Shown piece by piece: positions 10,881 through 21,664 of a DNA stretch of 64,000 nt. Origin of the DNA: Ypsolopha sequella. Lineage: Eukaryota > Arthropoda > Insecta > Lepidoptera > Ypsolophidae. Numbering within the stretch: the first letter of the stretch is position 1; each line of letters starts with the position of its first letter. Where the stretch lies: contig OW203990.1 in assembly GCA_934047225.1 (NCBI GenBank), positions 28,685,045-28,749,044 on the forward strand, written 5' to 3'. Made by a program: the position numbers and the translations under genes. The notes under the pieces are model-generated. The model was not told the DNA's origin. It made no database searches and worked only from the letters and a program-made list of their open reading frames with translations.

Positions 10881-13800
10881 GTATAATAGCCCTCGTCATT
10901 GAAGCATCTAACCCTATATTTCTAATGTGCTGACATATGGTAAATGTGGTCGCACGTTCACAGTAAAGATCGGCTTCGTCAGTGAGGGCACACCACCGAC
11001 GACGTTCTCAGCAGTAAGCCTACGTTTGCACGAGCGCTTTTTTGATGGTGTTTTGTACGTGGCATCTTTTTTGGGAGCTTTTTTATCGGCGCTTGCTCTA
11101 TTTTAAAAGCCAAAATACAGGAAAAAACCGTTCGTGCGAACGTAGATGCGTTGTCACCGAAAATGGCTGAGTGATATTAATTGATTGAAATAAATAATTT
11201 CACTAAAATATTTCCCAAAAAGCATTAAGAATGCATTCTCGGTAAGGGGAAAAATGTTTCATAAAATTAGTAATTTTTCGGCACATGTTCCGACAAGTAC
11301 ATCGGTGTAATGTTTTGATTAGGAATATACCTACATTAAGCTTTATTCTACAGAACGTTAAAAAAATATTTCAAAATATCCTGTTTAAGAAAAAATATTC
11401 AACTTAGTGTCATGGAAATAAAAAAAAAATATATAGAGTTTTAACAAACCTGGAAAAGAAAAGAAACTTCAGTAAATTTGCTGTATCACGAGAATCTTAT
11501 CTGGTATGGAATAATCGAAGGTGGTAGAGCTGATGCCGCCGGGCTCGACTATGGAGGTACCACCGTCTTACTCGAAAACCCCCCAAAAATTATTCGGGGG
11601 AGATTACGAGGACAGTTCTCAAACAGGCGCAACTATAGGTGGCCATGCCTGGGACCGATTGATGGCGGTATATATATCCCCAATTGCCGGCCCTTATATA
11701 TAATAGACTGGCAGCGGCGGCGGCGTCACTGGTGCGAAGGTTTCGGCACCGCGCTTATGCCCAGTATAGGCATTACTTTCAGGAGGACCGTCAAGAATGG
11801 TGAAATCTTGGAAAGACCTACGAGTATATCCAGCACGAACCCAGCTGATGGACGGATGGAATTAGGTTTAGCTTACATAGTATTTTCTCAGATTAGTTTT
11901 CAACTTACGATCATCAAATACTTATCGTGGTCATTTCGTTACTTTAAAAATGCGTCCGCCATTATATCACAAATTTTTATTCACTTTGAAAATGCGTGGT
12001 TGTACGGGTGTGGACTGTGACTTGCATTTCACATTACATAGTCGAAAACACTTTTAACACTCCCTCGGGGATTGACATAGTGACGATATATTTACCATTT
12101 TGCTAATGTTTTTGGTTTAAAACATCGGTGCACTTTGACCAAATAGTGATGATATACAATCTTTTTCCTGGGATTCCAGGTGTCGTTGCAACTGCTGCAT
12201 CCAAACTACGGGCTGATCGGTCATTGGTGCGGGGGTGTGCTGGTGCATCCTTATTGGCTACTGACGACGGCGCACTGCGTTCATAAGTACTATACTGATA
12301 TGGTAGATTTGAGTCTCCACGTTGATGCAGGAACTAATCGTATTTAAAATATAATGTTACACATAAAAAATCCAAGTACCTACTCTTTACTTACACTGCT
12401 ACATTTTTTTACTATAGAGACGTATTGTATACAATGCCATAGCAGGACTTTTTTTGCTCTGGTATTTTTCTGAACATTTTAATTTCAATGTGACCATTTC
12501 GGTAATACTCATCTATCAATTATGATTAAATACAGGATGGAAAAAATTTTAGGGCCCTGGAGGGGAACTACCTTAAATCCTTTAGTTAGCTCATTTTACT
12601 GAAAAAAAACATTCCTTTATTTTTTAAAAGAAACAAAACTGCATTCAAAGATATTCTAAAATCCGTTTGTCTCACCCGGGAATCGATCCAACTAAAAATT
12701 TAAAAAATAAACCCTCACTATTTTACTGCATGAATCGGTAGGATGATTGTTCAGAATAAAATTCGTCTAATAAACATTTGGTCTTACACTCATCTGTTGT
12801 ACGAGATACCCATGACATTAAATATTTATTACAAGTTCTTTATTAACAATACCTAGTACTGTTCACTTTTAAAAAATAAAGGAATGTTTTCCTTCAGTAA
12901 AATGAGCTAGCTAAAGGATCTAAGGTACTTTCCCTCCAGGGCCCTTGAATTTTTTCCACCCAGTATAATAGTGGCTGCTTTTTTAGTCGTCTAAATTTGT
13001 AATAAGAATTTATCTCTATTTTCAGTGAGCTCTTCAACCTGCCGGTACCAGCTCTTTGGACGGCAGTGCTGGGCGAGTGGGACAGAGCTGAGCAGCGAGG
13101 CTCTTTTGTGCCAATCGAGAGGATTGTACTCCATCATCGGTTTCATCATTATCAGCATGATATTGGTAAGACCGTTATCTAAGTAAAGCTCTTAGTTACT
13201 CTTTTAACATAAGCATACAGCAGTCCTTTAGAAGCTATGCCAATTTTATTTTTGTCACTGTCAGTCCGAGCGAAAAATCGCGCAGTGCGAGAGGGTAGAT
13301 TCAAGGCAAAAGGGAAAAAAGTTGGTTTTATATTTTTATTAAAAACTACACTAGCTAGCAAAATTTCTAAAATCAAATGTTATATTGTTGAAACCCATCT
13401 AATAAAATATGTTTGAGTTCTGTACATGGCTGCTACTCGTTAAACGACGAGAAAAAGTGTGTTAGAAGACCTTATTTCAACAACTATTTCTATCGAGGAA
13501 TGTTTATCCAAACATGTTTTCGAAAATCAAATCCCTAGATTATATAGTCAAAATGTATTTACCAGAAACTGATTATAATTTTCCGCGTAGTTCATGAAAT
13601 ATACAGAAAAGAAACACCCGTATTTTTTTCGCATATCGCCTTAACTGGACAAGGTGAGTCACAACAGTCGATGTTCTGGCATCCTCATCGATTAATCATC
13701 ATCATTTGGACCCTCTTTTCATACGATTATTGTTCAATAAATAAGCAGTTTATTATTTTTCTTACTATTTAGCATTTTTTCTAAATTTAATATTTTAAAT

Positions 13801-16800
13801 TTCTCTATTTCAGCCTTGATGAAAATGACTAAACCGGCAGATGTTAGCCCCGGCAGCAGAATCCGCACCATCTGTCTCCCCCCTTACGAACTACCAGTTA
13901 CCAACTTCAACACGGAGAAGACCACGTCATTCTACATGAGACTGGAATCCAACCCTGAAACGACCACCAAACGGAAAGCAATTAAACCACCAAAACCGAA
14001 TCCCGAAAGTGCCATCAAATACTTGGAGAAACTTAACAATTTAACCAAAACTGTATTTTCTGGATTCTTCAATAAGAAGAACAAAAATATGAGATACAAT
14101 ATTCGTGTAGATGATTCTCACAAACCAACAGACAGAAAGACAGACGAAGCTGATAGCAAAAGTGCCAGTGATACAAAAACGAGTGAAATAGTGTATGACA
14201 GTGCTACTTTAGATAGTGTGGTAAAACTAATTAAAACTAAAATTAATAAAGACAAACGTCGCGGTGCAGTGACTGAAAGAAGTGACAAAAAACTAGCGTT
14301 TGGTGAAGAAATAGATCCTTTTATTGAAGAAAATAATGGATTAGACTTTAAAGAAGAGTGCTATGCCACTGGTTGGGGTCGGGAACAGACGAATGGAAAT
14401 CTCACTGATGTACTGTTAGAAGCTGAAGTGCCAGTTTTAGATCTCCAAACGTGTAGAGATAGGTACTCTCTAACTTTACCGTTGAATGATGGTCATCTTT
14501 GTGCTGGAAGTACAGATGGCAGCACTGGGGCTTGCGTGGTAAGTGACTCGTGATTTTCTTAAAGTTTTGAATGCGTCCTTATTTATTGATCTGCCACAGA
14601 ATGCGCATAGAAATTAGTTTCGCCGGCTGATCAGACGTACACTATATGTCATAGATTGTATAGGAAACATAATAAAACCTTTGCCGAAGAATGGCGAAGA
14701 TTCCTATGCGCATTATCATAATGATACTACTATACTATATATACTTTTAAGTTTGACCTAAACGCGTAACTTTTCTTGTAAAAATCAAATTAGTCTTAGC
14801 TGTAATATATATATTTCGTTATAATAGACACTCGCCCTAATTTTAGTGACATAATTAACATAATAGACCGTGTTAATATTTTTATAGCACACTGTACTGC
14901 GCGTGCGTAAATTCGGCATTTTCCGCACTTGTGCTATAAAAAATTATACGAAACTCGTGCTAGAAACTTTTTCTCGACTCGTGTGATTGCAGCACTCGCC
15001 TTCGGCTCGTGCCGCAAACTCACACTCGTCAGAAAACATTTCATCGCTCTCGTATCGTAATGTACTATTATTGCTAAGTCTCAGGGACTAAGCAGTTTCC
15101 GGTGACTGCAAGACTGTGGACCAAAAACAATTATCAACATTATCATAAATGAGGTGGTCAGCGCTAAAGTGGCCTAACTTTTTCGGACACAATTGAAAAA
15201 CGCACGTGTCTGAAAAAGTAAGGAACTGCTTCAATATAAATCTCAATTTTTAGTATTTACTTAAATAATAATTTCAAAGATATAACAACCAGACAGTGTA
15301 AGTAATTGATGTAGTAATCATAAAATCATCATCATTTTCTAAATGACAGCACGAGTTAGCACAGGGAGGTGAAAGAGAGCCACTTCTGACGAATTTACAA
15401 ATAACGTACCTTATGAGTATTGAGTGAGCTTGTACGATTTTCTATTACATAAATAATCTGTAGAGTTTTCATTTTCACTTAAGCAATAAATAGCCAGCAA
15501 GGTCGTGGCTCAAATCCTTCTAAGGGGTTATTCTCAAACATTACAAATGAATTTATGGTTAATGTTGTCACTTCTCGATGGCATGTTTTAACATAGATTA
15601 TTTGACTATTTAGTTATCCAAAATGTTAACATTATGTAAAATTATCAAATATAATGCATTTATTTTGTCCAAATTGTTTTCTCCTTATGATGTTGATTGA
15701 ATCGATGAAACCGGTAGCGTGACATTTCTGAAAAATATATTAGTGGAACAAAATTTTAATATTTTCATATTATTACAACTACAAAACAAATAATTTATTG
15801 GTAACGGTAAAAGGTATATAAAGGTTTATCTCAAATCATGTTCCCGACTCTAAAGAATTAGTTTCTGACTCTCTATATACAAAACTAATTGATTAGAACT
15901 TTGTAATTAAGTGGCTGTAACTTCGAATAGTTTCAGATACCATCAGAGATTCAATCAGCTCTGACAAATTGAAGATCTCAGATAATAGGACAACTAAATT
16001 GACAAAGTAATGTTGGAGAAGATTATACTCGTATTTTATTGTTCGTGATTTTCTTCCTCCGTAAAGTATCTAGGCGCGATTTTTTTTTTGTTTTAATAAG
16101 CTTCATTTCAGTTTTGACTTAAACTGTATTTTTGTGGTCGAATTTTGTCTAATCTGGAAGCATCTGGTTCAAATTCCACAAAAGAACGGTGTCCTGACTG
16201 CGTACATCGGCAATTGTATTTTATTTGGTCCAACTGCCTTGCTTTTACCTAAACAATAGTTGAAACAAAGAGAGGGAAGAGATTGTAGCTTGCGTCTACA
16301 AGAGATTACTTTAAGATCTTGTAGGTATCCCGACTTAGTACTGTACTGGTCTTTGAGTAGTCCTACATAGTCAAAATAGCTCTGAATTAACGCGGAAAAA
16401 CGCGCAGTGCGAGAAGGGCGGATTCAGCGCGACAGGGAAAAAAGTTGTTTTTTTTATTTTTATTAGAAGAACTGACATTTAATATATCAGGTCTTTCACT
16501 TTAAATTGAAAGTAATCAGTAAAAGTCAGTACAAAGTGGTCCGATCAGCTGACTCAGTTTGTATGGACAAGTGAAGAAAAGGTTCGCGCAAAAAAAAGTA
16601 CGTTGCAGTGGAATGTGATGTATTAACGATACTGAATCACCTCCTAAATTACTTTCCATTTAAATTGAAAGACCTTATATAATGTCACCAATCTGTTTTA
16701 ATATATTATATGTGAAATACTTATTTTTATAATTCGACTGACCACGACCACAAGTTGGTCAAAATATATATCGATAATCATAATAGTTAATACTTTTTCA

Positions 16801-19366
16801 TTTATATTTATAATCTGTTTTAAAGTAATTAAAAGCAAAAAAAGGCTTTAAAATAATATTTATAAAAAAAAACTAATCTAATTAAACTTGCAATCTAATT
16901 ACACCTATATGATTATGTGGTTATATCTAAAGGTTGCAATCTAAATACACCTGTATGATTCTTTATTCTTTATTCTTTAATGTACACAAAAAAGCAGTTA
17001 AAACATATAATACATTAAAAGATATGTACACAGGCGAGCTTATCTCTAAAAAGAGATTTCTTCCAGCAAACCTAAGCGGGAAAGGGAAATTTTATTAAAA
17101 TAAGTAATCATACATACCTATGATATCAATCAATCATACATATGATTATGTGGTTATATCTAAAGGTTGCAATCTAATTACACCTGTATATATTTGCGGT
17201 ATAGAAACGCAAAATGTTTACTTCTGCGTTTCTGTACCGCAATGATAATTGCCGAAATTTTCTTACAGATTCGTTAGTTCATAATTCTTGTAATTCAATA
17301 TTAATACCATAATTTGTTTTTTCTTTCAAAGTTGATTTCAAGGTTTTACATTAAATTTTCAAATACAGTTCGTCCTAAATGTCATGCATTTCCACGATAA
17401 GATTCGTAATAACTTGTTACAGCTGACACTTTTCAAAAATTAAATTAATTTTGCTGTTAGCTTAATATTGTCTCATTCATACACAGAAATTACATAATTT
17501 GGATTAGTCTAACCTAAAAAAAAATGCAAAAATGTTACTACTGAAAATGAGTTTCCTTCAAATTCTCTACAGGAAACGGCAATTTCAAATAAAGACTTAT
17601 TATGTGTAATATTAATTTGTATCTCTTTGCGATGGATATAAATCGCCAAATTATAATCGAAAATTATGTTTATTACCATTTTTATATACTAAAACCTAAT
17701 GGAAACTTTTTATGTAACAAGAAAAACCCCGTCTCTATGGTCCAGTGGTACGAACGTCTCGACGACTAATCCAGAGGTCACAGATTCAAACTCCGTAGGG
17801 TTATATTCATGTTAGGTCTTCGCAAGGGTCCATATTTGTGCCATATAATCGTCAGGGAAAAGAAGGTGTTACGAGTGATGACTCTAGTGACTGTCCACAA
17901 TCGAAATCACCACTGTCAACCCCCTCCGGGTACTATTTACAAATCACCACTGTCAACCCCCTCCGGGTACTATTTACAAATCACCACTGTCAACCCCCTC
18001 CAGGTACTATTTACAAATCACCACTGTCAACCCCCTCCGGGTACTATTTACAAATCACCACTGTCAACCCCCTCCGGGTACTATTTACAAATCACCACTG
18101 TCAACCCCCTCCGGGTACTATTTACAAATCACCACTGTCAACCCCCTCCGGGTACTATTTACAAATCACCACTGTCAACCCCCTCCGGGTACTATTTACA
18201 AATCACCACTGTCAACCCCCTCCGGGTACTATTTACAAATCACCACTGTCAACCCCCTCCGGGTACTATTTACAAATCACCACTGTCAACCCCCTCCGGG
18301 TACTATTTACAAATCACCACTGTCAACCCCCTCCGGGTACTATTTACAAATCACCACTGTCAACCCCCTCCGGGTACTATTTACAAATCACCACTGTCAA
18401 CCCCCTCCGGGTACTATTTACAAATCACCACTGTCAACCCCCTCCGGGTACTATTTACAAATCACCACTGTCAACCCCCTCCGGGTACTATTTACAAAAA
18501 AAATGCGTCGCGCCTTTTCTTTTTCGAACTCGTTTTATTACTAACTATACCTCCTCAAAGCCTTAAGGGCACCGTGTTCGCCAGAACTCCTAATAAGCGC
18601 TCTTTGCTGCAAATATCCTTATTTATTAACATATTCCCAAATTTTGAATTTTGCAACTTATATCGTATCCATGACTTGAACCTAAAATTGTTACTAAAAT
18701 AAAATACGAACAAAATTCACAAGCGTTTTAAAGTCCTGGACGGCTATTCGGCAATATTTTTCACTCTCAATGTTAATCATTCGACTTTTGTTATTGGCGT
18801 GATAAATACCATGCCATATATGTAAAGTCAAGTGACTAAATTTTGTCAAATAAAGACTACGCAATGTAAGGAATACAAACTTTGAGTTTAAAATCCAGAA
18901 AATCGATACACATTCTTAGAAAAATTGTTTTAAAATCACACGAAATCTGGCTTTGCAATTTTTTTGCACGCGCCGGAATCGCCATCCAGGAGTGTTAATT
19001 CCGTTATTTACTTTTAAACGATTGTAAATTTTGTGTGTATTTGATTTAGGTAAATGTTTTAGGTTCAAGTCAAAATTCAAATTTTTGGAAAATGTTGATA
19101 AAAAAATGTTTTTATCAGCGACCAGCGCAAATTGGGATTTCACGCGAGCACAGTACTCTTAAAGCTCTCTCGTACCTAACAAGTCTCCCATGTTCCAGGG
19201 CGACAGCGGCGGCCCACTGCAGTGTCGCTCAGCGGCAGGCGCGCGCTGGGAGCTGCGGGGGCTGACGTCATTCGGCTCTGGCTGCGCCAGGCGTGGCGTG
19301 CCAGATGTCTACACCAACGTGGCGCATTATGTGTCCTGGATCTACGGGCATGTTTATGCCACTTAG
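10771..19366 (+). CDS. Secreted S1-family serine protease, 3' five exons (5' end not found)
   Basis: Five exons, 10771-10880, 12180-12286, 13026-13165, 13814-14538 and 19199-19366, join in frame into 415 visible residues plus a TAG stop. All introns are GT-AG. Numbering from the first complete codon: Cys1 is the zymogen cysteine expected to bond to Cys139. Activation is expected after Arg21 (RIIKG). The triad is His68 (TTAHC), Asp117 (HDIA) and Ser363 (GDSGGP). Between Cys139 and Cys301 (CYATGWG) lie 161 residues where the family usually has about 15; the extra is Lys/Glu/Ser/Thr-rich. The position equivalent to 189 is Gly357, not Asp, so trypsin-like specificity is doubtful. The protein is inferred to be an extracellular zymogen with upstream regulatory domains. 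The first exon begins mid-codon, so 5' exons exist but were not recognised. A candidate ATTAAA poly(A) signal is at 19636. The family is certain; the orthologue is not. Confidence 0.9.
11521..11856 (-). repeat. Dispersed repeat family A, copy 2
   Basis: Reverse-complement copy of 9241-9626 and 53575-53905, with the AATTATTCGGGGGAG and ACTGGCAGCGGCGGCGGCGT landmarks. It lies in a protease intron. ORFs at 11478-12020 and 11521-11703 are by-products. Confidence 0.65.
11990..12090 (+). repeat. SINE 3' fragment
   Basis: GGTGTGGACTGTGACTTGCA, then CTCCCTCGGGGATT and TGACGATATAT match the 3' end of the SINE family at 45676-45968, in + orientation. Confidence 0.6.
12180..12286 (+). CDS. Protease exon: catalytic histidine
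   Basis: The acceptor is TTCCAG and the donor GTACTA follows codon fragment AA (phase 2). It encodes VSLQLLHP, then HWCGGVLVHP and LLTTAHCVH, with the active-site His and its disulfide partner. A later GT at 12303 was considered, but only the 12286 end joins in frame to the next exon, giving VHNELFNLP. Confidence 0.9.
12531..12965. mobile_element. TA-flanked inverted-repeat element, deleted copy
   Basis: Ends TACAGGATGG and CCACCCAGTA, with arms sharing GGGCCCTGGAGGG and TAGTTAGCTCATTTTACTGA in inverted form. It matches both ends of the larger copy at 47698-49159 and appears to have lost that copy's interior. Confidence 0.75.
13026..13165 (+). CDS. Protease exon: catalytic aspartate
   Basis: It opens with T, completing Asn72, and reads ELFNLPVPALWTAVLGEWDR, then a His-rich stretch ending HHYQHDI. 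Asp117 is the triad aspartate. The donor is GTAAGA, phase 1. The 648-bp intron that follows is largely filled by a dispersed repeat at 13254-13645. Confidence 0.9.
13254..13645 (-). repeat. Dispersed repeat family M, copy 1
   Basis: Reverse-orientation copy of a ~400-bp family also at 36983-37378 and 56250-56655, with partial copies at 28165-28455 and 54960-55235. Landmarks are AAACACCCGTATTTTTTTCG and CGCGCAGTGCGAGAGG. It fills most of the protease intron between the Asp exon and the long exon. Confidence 0.7.
13814..14538 (+). CDS. Protease exon: insertion loop and substrate-pocket region
   Basis: CC after the acceptor completes Ala119. The exon runs through SRIRTICLP, a low-complexity charged insertion, then ECYATGWG, and ends at GACV before GTAAGT. 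It is unusually long (725 bp) and uninterrupted. The insertion carries PKPNPESAIKYLEKLNNLTK and a later Asp/Lys/Ser-rich part. Reading on past 14538 only enters the intron. Confidence 0.92.
14599..14720. mobile_element. Small foldback MITE
   Basis: ATGCGCATAGAAATTAGTTTCG on the left mirrors GCGAAGATTCCTATGCGCAT on the right. It resembles the element at 124-276. Confidence 0.5.
16487..16680. mobile_element. Foldback MITE
   Basis: GGTCTTTCACTTTAAATTGA and its inverted partner TTTAAATTGAAAGACCTTAT bound about 190 bp inside the last protease intron. A family M fragment (16385-16455) lies just upstream. Confidence 0.65.
16906..17190. repeat. ~50-bp direct repeats flanking a retroelement tail
   Basis: TGATTATGTGGTTATATCTA and AAGGTTGCAATCTAA occur at both ends. 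Between them is a (TTCTTTA)n stretch and AGAGATTTCTTCCAG, a tail also found at 35085-35190. This suggests retroelement insertion with a long flank duplication. Confidence 0.5.
17194..17244. repeat. Short palindrome related to the TTAA element
   Basis: TTGCGGTATAGAAACGCA and TGCGTTTCTGTACCGCAA face each other. The same terminal motif is used by the elements at 21277-21595 and 25185-25344. Confidence 0.6.
17725..17806 (+). repeat. tRNA-derived SINE head
   Basis: TCTATGGTCCAGTGGTACGA resembles a tRNA A box, and CAGATTCAAACTCCGTAGG a B box, the spacing expected of a pol III promoter. It does not fold into a full tRNA. It sits directly before the 37-bp minisatellite. Confidence 0.55.
17904..18495 (+). 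repeat. 37-bp minisatellite, exactly 16 copies
   Basis: The unit is AAATCACCACTGTCAACCCC followed by CTCCGGGTACTATTTAC. By reading, the units are identical except for one G-to-A change in the third (near 18002). The 37-bp period rotates through all three frames, so two overlapping + ORFs (17809-18702, 17838-18566) show the same 37-residue repeat; they are artefacts. Located in the last protease intron. Confidence 0.97.
19199..19366 (+). CDS. Protease last exon: catalytic serine to stop
   Basis: After TTCCAG it encodes GDSGGPLQCR, LTSFGSGCARRGVPDVYTNV and VSWIYGHVYAT, then TAG. Ser363 is the nucleophile. Gly residues at the equivalents of 216 and 226 keep the S1 pocket open. GC content is clearly higher than in the surrounding DNA. 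It is separated from the previous exon by a 4,660-bp intron. Confidence 0.93.
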   Translation, partial: GDSGGPLQCRSAAGARWELRGLTSFGSGCARRGVPDVYTNVAHYVSWIYGHVYAT

Positions 19367-19728
19367 GAATTACAGTGGCTTAAATGCTAATATGTCATGA
19401 GTGATAGTTTTTGCTCGAGCGATTTTATATGCAATCTCTCAGTAGCAGAATTGTATACGATTTAAAATCATAAAAGATCTGTTTCATAAATGCACAATTT
19501 AAAAGTGATAACAAAATGTTTATAAATGTTCCCTGTGTGATTAAGGAGTATTTAAATGACAGTGCAAGATGAAAATGACTCATATTTTTTGCAATTACCA
19601 GTATGTATATATATGTAGTTTGTATTTTAATGAATATTAAAGTGAATTTTAAGCCACGATGGAAATTATGCATCTGGGTAGAGATTGTTTGTTTGTGTAA
19701 TTGTTTGTAATGTAATGAATAGCCTCAG

Positions 19729-19941
19729 CACAAAATAGATACTACCAGAAGGTCGACTCGACGACTTGATTGAGCGAAAACAGACGCACACATGCATAGA
19801 CGCGTACGTAAGATGATCTCGGCAGAATTTCGTATTGGCGTTCGACCGAATTCATCCGAGATCGTCGTACGTACGCGTCTATGTGTGCGTGCGCCTGTTT
19901 ACGCTAGCTATGCGGAGTAAACCTTCTGTGACTATTTTGTG
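19729..19941. mobile_element. Foldback MITE downstream of the protease
   Basis: The ends CACAAAATAG and CTATTTTGTG are inverted. The inner arms carry ATAGACGCGTACGTA and TACGTACGCGTCTATGTGTG. It lies about 360 bp after the protease stop, possibly just beyond its poly(A) site. Confidence 0.8.
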
Positions 19942-20162
19942 GCCTAAGCCAGAATGTCTACATCAAACTTAATCTCGTTTTTGTTAACATTGTTGACTGT
20001 CATCAGATCACAATCAACTACTAATAACAATAAACAAACGTCAAAAATCGTGGGGAAAAATTGGCTGTCAAACGTGATTGTGCAGCTAACTTCAGGCCAC
20101 TATCAACCACCATGGTGGTTGGTTTATTATGCTTATTTACATAACTGACTTACCCACAATAG

Positions 20163-20305
20163 CTATAGTGCGTATAATATAGCTTGAGCCCTGTGACAAC
20201 AGGACAGCGCTACACAATTTGTATTTCTAACTCTCTTTCTCATGCTCAAATATGCATAGCGCTGACAGCTGTCACAGGGCTCAAGCTATATTATACGCAC
20301 TATAG
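20163..20305. mobile_element. Foldback MITE
   Basis: CTATAGTGCGTATAATATAG and CTATATTATACGCACTATAG are perfect inverted ends. Arms continue through CTTGAGCCCTGTGACA for about 37 bp. Confidence 0.85.
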
Positions 20306-20479
20306 TGTGTTTATTTTGTTTAATCTGATGACCACACCCTTAATCTCACGGATATTTTATGGCTATCTGTTATTATTCCTGGACGCTAGAGGACGCTGCA
20401 CTAGAAATCTTTACATATATAATTTCGTTGGGATCGTTGCGGACTCAAAGAAGATGTAGTGACTAGAATATAAAAAGGA

Positions 20480-20659
20480 ATGCTTTGGTGGTTTAGACAT
20501 GCAGAAAGAAGTAGCGTGACGAAAGAATTTCTGGTGCGAACATCCGAAGATACAGCTCGACCAGGCAGCCCTCGAAAGACGTGTACTGACCAAATTGGCG
20601 AGATATTGAAAAAGGGCAATGTCAAAAGAACCACGAATAGAAGAGCTTGTATGGCATGA
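20480..20659 (+). pseudogene. LINE (RTE-type) C-terminal fragment
   Basis: The frame reads MLWWFRHAERSSVTKEFLV, then TDQIGEILKKGN, ending at a stop. It is homologous to the - strand fragment at 26541-26822 (WFGHVER, ADQIGDILKKGN). This motif marks the region after the reverse transcriptase in RTE-like non-LTR elements. 5'-truncated, inactive. Confidence 0.65.
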
Positions 20660-21276
20660 TTGATGGGTGTGGAAAGAGCGAAAGAGGTGTGTCAGGATCG
20701 TAGACAGAGATAGGCGTAAGTGTATAAATGTATGTAAGTATTTACCTAATCGGGATAATCGGGATTGCAAAGATGCTAACTCGATTTTGCTTCTTAATTT
20801 TTGTTGCTAATGGCTCCAAATTATTTAATGTTAGAATCAAAATTCCAACAAAAAAAAGCAATGTAGCAAAAATAATTATATTTATTTATAGTTAACATCT
20901 TTGTAATGTTCGTTAACCCCTCTTGATGTCGACTTGTAGAAAACAATGTTTGAATTAGTTAGTTAATTTTTTAAATTATTACCATTTTGTTTTGTAAATA
21001 TAACTTCTAGTCTGTAAATATAATTAAATTAGATGTTTAAATAAACATCTATGTATAGGTTTACTTAGCTTTACTTTCATGTTGTATTTTTATACTTATG
21101 TATTTTGTTTTTATTACTCAATGGATCTGTGATTAATTTTGTTTAAAAGAGATTTTAAAATAAAAATCAGTTGTAAATCGTATAAAAATCTTTAATTCAG
21201 GCCTTATTAATAATTATTGTAGATACCCTCAGTCTCTATTAATTTATATTTACAGGAGCAACGTTTATTTAAATTA

Positions 21277-21595
21277 AAATTATATCATTGCGGTACAGAA
21301 ACGCAAAAAAAGAAAAGTAAATCTGGATGTGAGGAACTATCAACCGGGATTCGAACCTTACCGGGTGATTGCTCTACCAACTGAGTTAACCAGGTTTCAA
21401 CTCAACAATTCAACATGCAAATTTACCCATGTTTCTTCCCATACCGCAATGAGTATGTCTTTACAGTGAGGCACTTGGCGTCTAGAGGACCATTATGCGC
21501 TACCGTCCCAGGTTCGAATCACGGTTCAGAGCACCACATATCTAGATTTACTTTTCGTCTACGTTTTTCCTGCAACTCAACGATATAATAATAAT
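21277..21595. mobile_element. Degenerate relatives of the TTAA palindrome with tRNA-like cores
   Basis: Starts TTATATCATTGCGGTACAG, like the 25185 element, then AGAAAAGTAAATCTGGA. On the - strand 21395-21335 reads AACTCAGTTGGTAGAGC and GGTTCGAATCCCGGTT, tRNA D-arm and T-arm sequences with the anticodon region shortened. A second tRNA-like T arm follows near 21505-21520. Not a functional tRNA. Confidence 0.5.
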
Positions 21596-21664
21596 TTGTA
21601 TCCTCTTGCGATAGATAAATCGCTAAGAGTTAAAAATTATAAATGTATTTCTATCATAGTTCCA

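Noticed and set aside
14539..14553. Extension of the protease ORF past 14538 to a stop
   Set aside because: GTAAGT at 14539 is a strong donor and the GDSGG exon joins in frame; reading on would lose the catalytic serine.
3733..18495. CRISPR-like arrays at the minisatellites
   Set aside because: Units abut with no unique spacers, and the genome is clearly eukaryotic.
17809..18702. Two overlapping + strand ORFs of about 240-300 residues with a 37-residue repeat
   Set aside because: Both frames show the same peptide cycle because 37 bp rotates through the three frames; it is a minisatellite in the protease intron.
21335..21395. tRNA gene on the - strand
   Set aside because: D-arm and T-arm sequences are present but the anticodon stem and variable region are shortened, and it lies inside a repeated element; tRNA-derived repeat instead.
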